Of a stretch of DNA of 64,000 nucleotides, positions 30,999 to 45,468 are shown in pieces (position 1 is the first letter of the stretch; each line of letters opens with the position of its first letter). A model generated the notes under the pieces. That model was not told the DNA's origin. It was given only the letters and a program-made list of their open reading frames with translations, and did not search any database. Origin of the DNA: Bugula neritina (Eukaryota; Bryozoa; Gymnolaemata; Cheilostomatida; Bugulidae); NCBI GenBank assembly GCA_964035545.1, contig OZ037771.1, positions 9,741,408 to 9,805,407 of the forward strand. Direction: 5' to 3'. Position numbers and translations under genes: made by a program.

Positions 30999-33900
30999 TA
31001 ATTGCAACATATCGAAGTATATCGTAATATACGGACAAGTACTGTAACATACTGAAACACACTGAAACATACTGAAACATACTGAAACATACTGAAACAT
31101 ACTGAGATACACTGCAACATACTGCAACATACTGAAATACACTGTAACATGATGAAATACACTGCAACACATTGAAATATACTGCAACAAACTGAAATAT
31201 ACTGCAACATACTGAAACGTGCTGCAACATCCTGAAATACATTGCAATATATCGAAGTATATTGTAATATACAGACATGTACTGTAACATACTGAAACAC
31301 ACTGAAACACACTGAAACATACTGAAATATACTGAAATATACTGAAATACACTGTAACACATTGAAAAATACTGCAACATACTGAAAGACACTTCAACTC
31401 ACTGAAGTATAGTGTAATATACGGAAATGTACTGTAACATACTGATATTTACTGTAACACACTGAAATATACTGCAACATACTGAAATACACTGTAACAT
31501 ACCGAAATAAACTGCAACATAATGCAACATACTGAATTACACTGTAACATAATAAAATACACTGCAACGTTCTGCAACATACTTCAACGTACTGAAAGAC
31601 ACTGTAACATAATGAAATACACTGCAACACATTAAAATATACCGCAACAGACTAGAATATACTGCAACACATCCAAGTACATCGTAATATACGGACATGT
31701 ACCGTAACATACTGGAACATACTGAAACATACTGCAACATTCTGAAGTACACTGTAAAATATTGAAATACACTGCAACAAACTGCAACATACTGAAGTAC
31801 ACTGTACATATTGAAAAACACTGCAACACACTGAAATATACTGCAACACACTGAAATATACTGCAAAATACTGAATTATACTTCAACATACTGCAACATA
31901 CTGAAAGACACTACAACTCACTGAAGTATAGTGCAATATACAGAAATGTACTCTAACATACTGGTATTTAATGCTACACACTGAAATATACTACAACATA
32001 CTGAAATACACTGCAACATACCGAAATAAGCTGCAACATACTGCAACATACTGAAATACACTGTAACATGATGTAGTACACTGCAACACATTGAAATATA
32101 CTGCAACAAACTGAAATACATTGCAACATATCGAAGTATATCGTAATAAACGAACATGTACTGTAACATACTGAAACACACTGAAACATACTGAAACATA
32201 CTGAAACATACTGAAACATACTGAAATACACTGCAACATACTGCAACATAGTGAAACATACTGTAACATTATGAAATACACTGCAACACATTGAAATATA
32301 CTGCAACAAACTGAAATATACTGCAACATACTAAAACGTACTGCAACATACTGAAATACATTGCAACATATCAAAGTATATCGTAATATACGGACATGTA
32401 CTGAAACATACTGAAACATACTGAAACTTACTGAGATACACTGCAACATACTGCAACATACTGAAGTACACTGCAAAATATTAAATTACACTGCAACACG
32501 TTGGAATATACTGCAACACACTGAAATATACTGCAACATACTGAAATATACTGCAACATACTTCAACACACTGAAATATACTAAAACATACTGAAATATA
32601 CTGCAACATACTGCAACATACTGAAATACACCATAAAAAACTGAAATACACTGCAACACATTGAAATATACTGCAACAGACTGAAATATACTGCAACATA
32701 CTGAAGCGTACTGCAACATACTGAAATACATTGCAACATATCGAAGTATATCGTAATATTCGGACATGTACTGTAACATACTGAAACACACTGAAACATA
32801 CTGAAACATACTGAAATATACTGAATTACACTGTAACATTCTGCAACATACTTCAACATACTGAAATACACTGTAACATAATGAAATACACTGCAGCACA
32901 TTGAAATATACTGCAACATACTGAAATGTACTGCAACATACTGAAATACACTGCAACATATTGAAGTATATTGTAATATGCGGACATGTACTGTAACATA
33001 CTGAAACACACTGAAACATACAGAAACATACTGAAACATACTTCAACACACTGAAATATACTAAAACATACTGAAATATACTGCAACATACTGCAACATA
33101 CTGAAATACACTGAAACATACTGAAATATACTGAAATATACTGAAATACACTGTAACAAACTGAAATACACTGCAACAAGTTGGAATATACTGCAACATA
33201 CCCAAATAAATGGTAATATACTGAAATATACTGAAATACATTGTAACACATTGAAAAATACTGCAACACACTGAAAGACACTACAACTCACTGAAGTATA
33301 GTGCAATATACAGAAATGTACTCTAACATACTGATATTTAATGTTACACACTGAAATATACTACAACATACTGAAATACACTGTAACATACCGAAATAAG
33401 CTGCAACATACTGCAACATACTGAAATACACTGTAACATAATGAAGTACACTGCAACACATTGAAATACACTGCAACAAACTGAAATATACTGCAACATA
33501 CTGAAATGTACTGCAACATACTGAAATACATTGCAACATATCGAAGTATATCGTAATAAACGGACATGTACTGTAACATACTGAAACACGCTGAAACATA
33601 CTGAAACATACTGAAACATACTGAAACATACTGAAATACACTGCAACAAACTGCAACATACTGAAACATACTGTAACATGATGAAATACACTGCAACACA
33701 TTAAAATATACTGCAACAAACTGAAATATACTGCAACATACTGAAACGTACTGCAACATACTGAAATTAATTGCAACATATCGAAGTATATCGTAATATA
33801 CGGACAACTACTGTAACATACTGAAACACACTGAAACATACTGAAACATACTGAAACATACTGAAACATACTGAGATACACTGCAACATACTGCAACATA

Positions 33901-34009
33901 CTGAAATACACTGTAACATGATGAAATACACTGCAACACATTGAAATATACTGCAACAAACTGAAATATACTGCAACATACTGAAACGTGCTGCAACATC
34001 CTGAAATAC
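28561..34009. repeat. 5449-bp tandem duplication, right copy
   Basis: Direct repeat of 23112-28560. Examples of differences are 28834 (accgtaaaa versus accataaaa), 31551 (aataaaata versus actaaaata) and 32760 (atattcgg versus atatacgg). It carries the same order of variant types as the left copy, which argues for duplication as one block. Confidence 0.85.
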
Positions 34010-34797
34010 ATTGCAATATATCGAAGTATATCGTAATATACGGACATGTACTGTAACATACTGAAACACACTGAAACATACTGCAACATACTGAAATATA
34101 CTGAAATATACTGCAAAATACTGAATTATACTTCAACATACTGCAACATACTGAAAGACACTACAACTCACTGAAGTATAGTGCAATATACAGAAATGTA
34201 CTCTAACATACTGGTATTTAATGCTACACACTGAAATATACTACAACATACTGAAATACACTGCAACATACCGAAATAAGCTGCAACATACTGCAACATA
34301 CTGAAATACACTGTAACATGATGTAGTACACTGCAACACATTGAAATATACTGCAACAAACTGAAATACATTGCAACATATCGAAGTATATCGTAATAAA
34401 CGAACATGTACTGTAACATACTGAAACACACTGAAACATACTGAAACATACTGAAACATACTGAAACATACTGAAATACAGTGCAACATACTGCAACATA
34501 CTGAAACATACTGTAACATTATGAAATACACTGCAACACATTGAAATATACTGCAACAAACTGAAATATACTGCAACATACTAAAACGTACTGCAACATA
34601 CTGAAATACATTGCAACATATCAAAGTATATCGTAATATACGGACATGTATTGAAACATACTGAAACATACTGAAACTTACTGAGAGACACTGCAACATA
34701 CTGCAACATACTGAAGTACACTGCAAAATATTAAATTACACTGCAACACGTTGGAATATACTGCAACACACTGAAATATACTGCAACATACTGAAAT
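30999..34797. repeat. 3799-bp HOR, copy 3
   Basis: Matches 25550 onward at offset 5449 until about 34009, and the second half of copy 2 at offset 3799 to 34797. At 34798 the sequence reads gaaatatac where the earlier copies read gaaattaatt, which marks the right edge of the HOR zone. It contains one 9-bp unit (31802-31810). Confidence 0.88.
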
Positions 34798-35254
34798 ATA
34801 CTGCAACATACTTCAACACACTGAAATATACTAAAACATACTGAAATATACTGCAACATACTGCAACATACTGAAATACACCATAAAAAACTGAAATACA
34901 CTGCAACACATTGAAATATACTGCAACAAACTCAAATATACTGCAACATACTGAAACGTACTGCAACATACTGAAATACATTGCAACATATCGAAGTATA
35001 TCGTAATATACGGACATGTACTGTAACATACTGAAACACACTGAAACATACTGAAACATACTGAAATATACTGAATTACACTGTAACACACTGAAAAGTA
35101 CTGCAACATACTGAAAGACACTTCAACTCACTGAAGTATAGTGTAATATACGGAAATGTACTGTAACATACTGATATTTACAGTAACACGCTGAAATATA
35201 CTGCAACATACTGAAATACACTGTAACATACCGAAATAAACTGCAACATAATGC
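34798..35254. repeat. Link segment related to block D and to 45.4-45.9 kb
   Basis: Continues the family seen near 20361-20800 (offset 14437), 45456-45850 (offset 10658) and 50986-51390 (offset 16188). It includes a caactcactga block at 35124 and the variant unit ttacagtaac shared with the 45-kb and 51-kb copies. Repeat only. Confidence 0.75.
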
Positions 35255-35762
35255 AACATACTGAAGTACACTGTAAAATATTGAAATACACTGCAACACA
35301 TTGGAATATACTGCAACACACTGAAATATACTGCAACATACTGAAATATACTGCAACATACTGCAACATACTGAAATACACTGTAACATACTGCAACATA
35401 CTGAAATACACTGTAGCAAACTGAAATACACTGCAACACATTGGAATATACTGCAACATACCCATATATATGGTAACATAATGAAATACCCTGCAACATA
35501 CTGCAACATACTGAAGTACACTGTAAAATATTGAAATACACTGCAACACATTGGAATATACTGCAACATACCCAAATAACTGGTAATATACTGAAATATA
35601 CTGAAATACACTGTAACACATTGAAAAAGACTGCAACATACTGAAAGACACTACAACTCACTGAAGTATAGTGTATTATACGGAAATGTACTGTAACATA
35701 CTGATATTTACTGCAACACACTGAAATATACTGCAACATACTGAAATACACTGTAACATACC
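35255..35762. repeat. 508-bp segment, left copy of a 640-bp-spaced pair
   Basis: Matches 35895-36402 at offset 640. The corresponding place in the 45.9-kb copy has a single version, so the 35-kb block is 530 bp longer there. It carries caactcactga at 35654. Confidence 0.82.
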
Positions 35763-35894
35763 GAAATAAACTGCAACATAATGCAACATAATGAATTACA
35801 CTGTAAAATACTAAAATACACTGCAACATTCTGGAACATACTTCAACATACTGAAATACACTGTAACATAATGAAATACACTGCAAAATACTGC

Positions 35895-36402
35895 AACATA
35901 CTGAAGTACACTGTAAAATATTGAAATACACTGCAACACATTGGAATATACTGCAACACACTGAAATATACTGCAACATACTGAAATATACTGCAACATA
36001 CTGCAACATACTGAAATACACTGTAACATACTGCAACATACTGAAATACACTGTAGCAAACTGAAATACACTGCAACACATTGGAATATACTGCAACATA
36101 CCCAAATATATGGTAACATAATGAAATACCCTGCAGCATACTGCAACATACTGAAGTACACTGTAAAATATTGAAATACACTGCAACACATTGGAATATA
36201 CTGCAACATACCGAAATAACTGGTAATATACTGAAATATACTGAAATACACTGTAACACATTGAAAAAGACTGCAACATACTGAAAGACACTACAACTCA
36301 CTGAAGTATAGTGTATTATACGGAAATGTACTGTAACATACTGATATTTACTGCAACACACTGAAATATACTGCAACATACTGAAATACACTGTAACATA
36401 CC
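35895..36402. repeat. 508-bp segment, right copy of a 640-bp-spaced pair
   Basis: Matches 35255-35762. The pair diverges at 35763/36403 (ccgaaataaa versus ccataaaaaa). It has a caactcactga block at 36294. Confidence 0.82.
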
Positions 36403-37853
36403 ATAAAAAACTGCAACATACTGCAACATACTGAAATACACTGTAACATACTAAAATACACTGCAACATTCTGCAACATTCTTCTACATACTGAAAGACA
36501 CTGTAACATAATGAAATACACTGCGACACATTGAAATATACCGCAACGCACTGGAATATACTGCAACACATCCAAGTACATCGTAATATACGGACATGTA
36601 CTGTAACATACTGAAACATACTGAAACAAACTGCAACATTCTGAAGTACACTGTAAAATATTGAAATACAATGCAACACATTGGAATATACTGCAACACA
36701 CTGAAATTTACTGCAACATACTGAAATATACTGCAACATACTGCAACATACTGAAATACACTGTAACATACTGTAACATACTGAAATACACTGCAACAAA
36801 CTACAACATACTGAAATACACTGTAACACATTGAAATATATTGCAACATACTGAAACACACTACAACTCACTGAGGTATAGTGCAATATACAAAAATGTA
36901 CTGTAACATACTGATATTTACTGTAACACACTGAAATATACTGCAACATACTGAAGTACACTGTAACATTCGGAAATAAGCTGCAACATACTGCAACATA
37001 CTGAAATACACTGTAATATACTAAAATACACTGCAACATACTAAAATACACTGCAACATTCTGCAACATACTTCAACATACTGAATCACACTGTAACATA
37101 ATGAAATACACTGCAGCACATTGAAATATACTGCAACATACTGAAATGTACTGCAACATACTGAAATATACTGCAACATATTGAAGTATATTGTAATATG
37201 CGGACATGTACTGTAACATACTGAAACACACTGAAACATACTGAAACATACTGAAAGATACTTCAACACACTGAAATATACTAAAACATACTGAAATATA
37301 CTGCAACATACTGCAACATACCGAAATACACTGAAACATACTGAAATATACTGAAACATACTGAATTACACTGTAACAAACTGAAATACACTGCAACAAG
37401 TTGGAATATACTGCAACATACCCAAATAAATGGTAATATACTGAAATATACTGAAATACACTGTAACACATTGAAAAATACTGCAACATACTGAAATACA
37501 CTACAATTCACTGAAGTATAGTGTAACTTACTGAAATGTACTGTAACATACTGATATTTACTGCAACACACTGAAACATACTGCAACATACTGAAATACA
37601 CTGTTACATGCCAAAATAAACTGCAACATACTGCAACATACTGAAGTACACTGTAACATACTCAAATACCCTGCAATATTCTGCAACATATTGAAATATA
37701 CTGCAACACACTGAAATATACTGCAACACACTGAAAAATACTGCAAAATACTGAAATATACTTCAACATACTGCAACATACTGAAAGACACTACAACTCA
37801 CTGAATTATAGTGCAATATACAGAACTGTACTCTAACATACTGATATTTAACG

Positions 37854-39923
37854 TTACACACTGAAATATACTACAACATACTGAAATACACTATAACATA
37901 CCGAAATAAGCTGCAACATACTGCAACATACTGAAATACACTGTAACATGATGAAGTACACTGCAGCACATTGAAATACACTGCAAAAAACTGAAATATA
38001 CTGCAACATACTGAAATGTACTGCAACATAGTGAAATACATTGCAACATATCGAAGTATATCGTAATAAACGGACATGTACTGTAACATACTGAAACACA
38101 CTGAAACATACTGAAACATACTGAAACATACTGAAACATACTGAAACATACTGAAATCCATTGCAACAAACTGCAACGTACTGAAACATACTGTAACATA
38201 CTGAAATACACTGCAACATACTGCAACATACTGAAGCATACTGTAACATTATGAAATACACTGCAACACATTGAAATATACTGCAACAAACTGAAATATA
38301 CTGCAACATACTAAAACGCACTGCAACATACTGAAATACATTGCAATATATCGAAGTATATCGTAATATACGGACATGTACTGTAGCATACTGAAACACA
38401 CTGAAACATACTGAAACATACTGAAATATACTGAAATATACTGAAATACACTGTAACACATTGGAAAATACTGCAACATACTGAAAGCCACTTCAACTCA
38501 CTGAAGTATAGTGTAATATACGGAAATGTACTGTAACATACTGATATTTACTGTAACATACCGAAATAAACTGCAACATAATGCAACATACTGAATTACA
38601 CTGTAACATGATGAAGTACACTGCAACACAATGAAATACACTGCAACAAACTGAAATATGCTGCAACATACTGAAATGTACTGCAACATACTGAAATACA
38701 CTGTAACATACCGAAATTAATTGCAACATAATGCAACATAATGAATTACACTGCAAAATACTAAAATACACTGCAACATTCTGGAACAGACTTCAACATA
38801 CTGAAATACACTGTAACATAATGAAATACACTGCAAAATACTGCAACATACTGAAGTACACTGTAAAATATTGAAATACACTGCAACACATTGGAATATA
38901 CTGCAACACACTGAAATATACTGCAACATACTGAAATATACTGCAACATACTGCAACATACTGAAATACACTGTAACATACTGCAACATACTGAAATACA
39001 CTGTAGCAAACTGAAATACACTGCAACACATTGGAATATACTGCAACATACCCAAATATATGGTAACATAATGAAATACCCTGCAACATACTGCAAAATA
39101 CTGAAGTACACTGTAAAATATTGAAATACACTGCAACACATTGGAATATACTGCAACATACCCAAATAACTGGTAATATACTGAAATATACTGAAATACA
39201 CTGTAACACATTGAAAAAGACTGCAACATACTGAAAGACTCTACAACTCACTGAAGTATAGTGTATTATACGGAAATGTACTGTAACATACTGTCATTTA
39301 CTGCAACACACTGAAATATACTGCAACATACTGAAATACACTGTAACATACCATAAAAAACTGCAACATACTGCAACATACTGAAATACACTGCAACATA
39401 CTAAAATACACTGCAACATTCTGCAACATACTTCAACATACTGAAATACACTGTAACATAATGAAATACACTGCAGCACATTGAAATATACTGCAACATA
39501 CTGAAATGTACTGCAACATACTGAAATACACTGCAACATATTGAAGTATATTGTAATATGCGGACATGTACTGTAACATACTGAAACACACTGAAACATA
39601 CTGAAACATACTGAAACATACTTCAACACACTGAAATATACTAAAACATACTGAAATATACTGCAACATACTGCAACATACTGAAATACACTGAAACATA
39701 CTGAAATATACTGAAACATACTGAAATACACTGTAACAAACTGAAATACACTGCAACAAGTTGGAATATACTGCAACATACCCAAATAAATGGTAATATA
39801 CTGAAATATACTGAAATACATTGTAACACATTGAAAAATACTGCAACACACTGAAAGACACTACAACTCACTGAAGTATAGTGCAATATACAGAAATGTA
39901 CTCTAGCATACTGATATTGAATG
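37854..39923. repeat. 2070-bp tandem repeat, unit 1
   Basis: Directly repeated as 39924-41993 at offset 2070 (207 decamers, with no 9-bp unit inside). The match is near-identical from about 37860, with scattered changes such as caacgtactg versus caccgtactg near 38175/40245. Confidence 0.87.
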
Positions 39924-41993
39924 TTACACACTGAAATATACTACAACATACTGAAATACACTATAACATACCGAAATAAGCTGCAACATACTGCAACATA
40001 CTGAAATACACTGTAACATGATGAAGTACACTGCAGCACATTGAAATACACTGCAAAAAACTGAAATATACTGCAACATACTGAAATGTACTGCAACATA
40101 GTGAAATACATTGCAACATATCGAAGTATATCGTAATAAACGGACATGTACTGTAACATACTGAAACACACTGAAACATACTGAAACATACTGAAACATA
40201 CTGAAACATACTGAAACATACTGAAATCCATTGCAACAAACTGCACCGTACTGAAACATACTGTAACATACTGAAATACACTGCAACATACTGCAACATA
40301 CTGAAGCATACTGTAACATTATGAAATACACTGCAACACATTGAAATATACTGCAACAAACTGAAATATACTGCAACATACTAAAACGCACTGCAACATA
40401 CTGAAATACATTGCAATATATCGAAGTATATCGTAATATACGGACATGTACTGTAGCATACTGAAACACACTGAAACATACTGGAACATACTGAAATATA
40501 CTGAAATATACTGAAATACACTGTAACACATTGGAAAATACTGCAACATACTGAAAGCCGCTTCAACTCACTGAAGTATAGTGTAATATACGGAAATGTA
40601 CTGTAACATACTGATATTTACTGTAACATACCGAAATAAACTGCAACATAATGCAACATACTGAATTACACTGTAACATGATGAAGTACACTGCAACACA
40701 ATGAAATACACTGCAACAAACTGAAATATACTGCAACATACTGAAATGTACTGCAACATACTGAAATACACTGTAACATACCGAAATTAACTGCAACATA
40801 ATGCAACATAATGAATTACACTGTAAAATACTAAAATACACTGCAACATTCTGGAACAGACTTCAACATACTGAAATACACTGTAACATAATGAAATACA
40901 CTGCAAAATACTGCAACATACTGAAGTACAATGTAAAATATTGAAATACACTGCAACACATTGGAATATACTGCAACACACTGAAATATACTGCAACATA
41001 CTGAAATATACTGCAACATACTGCAACATACTGAAATACACTGTAACATACTGCAACATACTGAAATACACTGTAGCAAACTGAAATACACTGCAACACA
41101 TTGGAATATACTGCAACATACCCAAATATATGGTAACATAATGAAATACCCTGCAACATACTGCAAAATACTGAAGTACACTGTAAAATATTGAAATACA
41201 CTGCAACACATTGGAATATACTGCAGTATACCCAAATAACTGGTAATATACTGAAATATACTGAAATACACTGTAACACATTGAAAAAGACTGCAACATA
41301 CTGAAAGACGCTACAACTCACTGAAGTATAGTGTATTATACGGAAATGTACTGTAACATACTGTCATTTACTGCAACACACTGAAATATACTGCAACATA
41401 CTGAAATACACTGTAACATACCATAAAAAACTGCAACATACTGCAACATACTGAAATACACTGCAACATACTAAAATACACTGCAACATTCTGCAACATA
41501 CTTCAACATACTGAAATACACTGTAACATAATGAAATACACTGCAGCACATTGAAATATACTGCAACATACTGAAATGTACTGCAACATACTGAAATACA
41601 CTGCAACATATTGAAGTATATTGTAATATGCGGACATGTACTGTAACATACTGAAACACACTGAAACATACTGAAACATACTGAAACATACTTCAACACA
41701 CTGAAATATACTAAAACATACTGAAATATACTGCAACATACTGCAACATACTGAAATACACTGAAACATACTGAAATATACTGAAACATACTGAAATACA
41801 CTGTAACAAACTGAAATACACTGCAACAAGTTGGAATATACTGCAACATACCCAAATAAATGGTAATATACTGAAATATACTGAAATACATTGTAACACA
41901 TTGAAAAATACTGCAACACACTGAAAGACACTACAACTCACTGAAGTATAGTGCAATATACAGAAATGTACTCTAGCATACTGATATTGAATG
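39924..41993. repeat. 2070-bp tandem repeat, unit 2
   Basis: Second copy of the 2070-bp unit. Its right part and the following kilobase recur at 53.6-56.4 kb. The variant ctctagcatactgatattga near 39901 and 41971 marks both ends of this unit, so the breakpoint lies close to that site. Confidence 0.87.
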
Positions 41994-43130
41994 TTACACA
42001 CTGAAATATGCTACAACATACTGAAATACACTGTAACATACCGAAATAAGCTGCAACATACTGCAACATACTGAAATACACTGTAACATAATGAAGTACA
42101 CTGCAACACATTGAAATACACTGCAACAAACTGAAATATACTGCAACATACTGAAATGTACTGCAACATACTGAAATACATTGCAACATATCGAAGTATA
42201 TCGTAATAAACGGACATGTACTGTAACATACTGAAACACACTGAAACATACTGAAACATACTGAAACATACTGTAACATGATGAAATACACTGCAACACA
42301 TTGAAATATACTGCAACATACTGAAAGACACTTCAACTCACTGAAGTATAGTGTAATATACGGAAATGTACTGTAACATACAGATATTTACTGTAACACA
42401 CTGAAATATACTGCAACATACTGAAATACACTGTAACATACCGAAATAAACTGCAACATAATGCAACATACTGAATTACACTGTAACATACTAAAATACA
42501 CTGCAACGTTCTGCAACATACTTCACTGTACTGAAAGACACTGTAACATAATGAAATACACTGCAACACATTAAAATATACCGCAACAGACTGGAATATA
42601 CTGCAACACATCCAAGTACATCGTAATATACGGACATGTACCGTAACATACTGGAACATACTGAAACATACTGCAACATTCTGAAGTACACTGTAAAATA
42701 TTGAAATACACTGCAACAAACTGCAACATACTGAAGTACACTGTACATATTGAAAAACACTGCAACACACTGAAATATACTGCAATACACTGAAATATAC
42801 TGCAAAATACTGAATTATACTTCAACATACTGCAACATACTGAAAGACACTACAACTCACTGAAGTATATTGCAATATACAGAAATGTACTCCAACATAC
42901 TGATATTTAATGCTACACACTGAAATATACTACAACATACTGAAATACACTGCAACATACCGAAATAAGCTGCAACATACTGCAACATACTGAAATACAC
43001 TGTGACATGATGTAGTACACTGCAACACATTGAGATATACTGCAAAAAACGGAAATACATTGCAACAATTCGAAGTATATCGTAATAAACGAACATGTAC
43101 TGTAACATACTGAAACACACTGAAACATAC
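40319..43130. repeat. HOR J, copy 1
   Basis: Matches about 53606-56440 at offset 13287 to about 42.26 kb and 13337 beyond, because five decamers are missing here near 42261. Past about 42.8 kb the offset drops to 13307, since three units are missing from the other copy. It contains a 9-bp unit at 42741-42749. Confidence 0.82.
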
Positions 43131-43499
43131 TGAAACATACTGAAACATACTGAAACATACTGAAATACACTGCAACATACTGCAACATACTGAAACATAC
43201 TGTAACATTATGAAATACACTGCAACACATTGAAGTATACTGCAACAAACTGAAATATACTGCAACGTATTAAAACGTACTGCAACCTACTGAAATACAT
43301 TGCAGCATATCGAAGTATATCGTAATATACGGACATGTACTGAAACATACTGAAACATACTGAAACTTACTGAGATACACTGCAACATACTGCAACATAC
43401 TGAAGTACACTGCAAAATATTAAATTACACTGCAACACGTTGGAATATACTGCAACACACTGAAATATACTGCAACATACTTAAATATACTGCAACATA
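42311..43499. repeat. 1969-bp-spaced repeat, copy 1
   Basis: Matches 44280-45468 at offset 1969 (197 decamers minus one, spanning one 9-bp unit). It diverges at its right end, where ttaaatatac replaces tgaaatatac. Related copies lie near 52.73-53.6 and 60.49-61.4 kb. Confidence 0.83.
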
Positions 43500-44279
43500 C
43501 TGAAATACACTGTAACATACCGAAATAAGCTGCAACATACTGCAACATACTGAAATACACTGTAACATAATGAAGTACACTGCAACACATTGAAATACAC
43601 TGCAACAAACTGAAATATACTGCAACATAGTGAAATGTACTGCAACCTACTGAAATACATTGCAACATATCGAAGTATATCGTAATAAACGGACATGTAC
43701 TGTAACATACTGAAACACACTGAAACATACTGAAACATTCTGAAACATACTGAAACATACTGAAATACACTGCAACAAACTGCAACATACTGAAACATAC
43801 TGTAACATGATGAAATACACTGCAACACATTGAAATATACTGCAACAAACTGAAATATACTGCAACATACTGAATTGTACTGCAACATACTGAAATTAAT
43901 TGCAACATATCGAAGTATATCGTAATATACGGACAAGTACTGTAACATACTGAAACACACTGAAACATACTGAAACATACTGAAACATACTGAAGCATAC
44001 TGAAACATACTGAGATACACTGCAACATACTGCAACATACTGAAATACACTGTAACATGATGAAATACACTACAACACATTGAAATATACTGCAACAAAC
44101 TGAAATATACTGCAACATACTGAAACGTGCTGCAACATCCTGAAATACATTGCAATATATCGAAGTATATCGTAATATACGGACATGTACTGTAACATAC
44201 TGAAACACACTGAAACATACTGAAACATACTGAAATATACTGAAATATACTGAAATACACTGTAACACATTGAAAAATA
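43500..44279. repeat. Segment related to the 24.1-24.9 kb HOR region
   Basis: Aligns to about 24123-24900 at offset 19377 with unit-number differences in the acatactgaa run near 43960-44010. It separates the two 1969-bp-spaced copies. Repeat only. Confidence 0.7.
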
Positions 44280-45468
44280 CTGCAACATACTGAAAGACAC
44301 TTCAACTCACTGAAGTATAGTGTAATATACGGAAATGTACTGTAACATACTGATATTTACTGTAACACACTGAAATATACTGCAACATACTGAAATACAC
44401 TGTAACATACCGAAATAAACTGCAACATAATGCAACATACTGAATTACACTGTAACATACTAAAATACACTGCAACGTTCTGCAAAATACTTCAACGTAC
44501 TGAAAGACACTGTAACATAATGAAATACACTGCAACACATTAAAATATACCGCGACAGACTGGAATATACTGCAACACATCCAAGTACATCGTAGTATAC
44601 GGACATGTATCGTAACATACTGGAACATACTGAAACATACTGCAACATTCTGAAGTACACTGTAAAATATTGAAATACACTGCAACAAACTGCAACATGC
44701 TGAAGTACACTGTACATATTGAAAAACACTGCAACACACTGAAATATACTGCAACACACTGAAATATACTGCAAATTATTGAATTATACTTCAACATGCT
44801 GCAACATACTGAAAGACACTACAACTCACTGAAGTATAGTGCAATATACAGAAATGTACTCTAACATACTGATATTTAATGCTACACACTGAAATATACT
44901 ACAACATACTGAAATACACTGCAACATACCGAAATAAGCTGCAACATACTGCAACATACTGAAATACACTGTAACATGATGTAGTACACTGCAACACATT
45001 GAAATATACTGCAACAAACTGAAATACATTGCAACATATCGAAGTATATCGTAATAAACGAACATGTACTGTAACATACTGAAACACACTGAAACATACT
45101 GAAACATACTGAAACATACTGAAACATACTGAAATACACTGCAACATACTGCAACATACTGAAACATACTGTAACATTATGAAATACACTGCAACACATT
45201 GAAATATACTGCAACAAACTGAAATATACTGCAACATACTAAAACGTACTGCAACATACTGAAATACATTGCAACATATCGAAGTATATCAGAATATACG
45301 GACATGTACTGAAACATACTGAAACATACTGAAACTTACTGAGATACACTGCAACATACTGCAACATACTGAAGTACACTGCAAAACATTAAATTACACT
45401 GCAACACGTTGGAATATACTGCAACACACTGAAATATACTGCAACATACTGAAATATACTGCAACATA
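44280..45468. repeat. 1969-bp-spaced repeat, copy 2
   Basis: Matches 42311-43499, and again about 52732-53600 (offset 8429). It contains a 9-bp unit at 44710-44718 and caactcactga at 44303 and 44822. Confidence 0.83.

Larger units (their letters stand above)
35763..39930. repeat. Long HOR H, copy 1
   Basis: Aligns to 45891-50238, at offset 10128 up to about 38.2 kb and 10308 after that. The 180-bp step is an 18-unit segment present only in the other copy (about 48320-48500). Its right part is also the first unit of the 2070-bp tandem pair. It contains caactcactga blocks at 36294, 36864, 37794, 38494, 39244 and 39864, and a variant at 37504. Confidence 0.88.

Noticed and set aside
21751-34797. 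Near-identical kilobase copies as pure assembly artefacts
   Set aside because: Copies differ by consistent, interleaved variants (ABAB order) and by whole-unit indels, which simple contig duplication would not produce. Local misassembly still cannot be excluded without reads.
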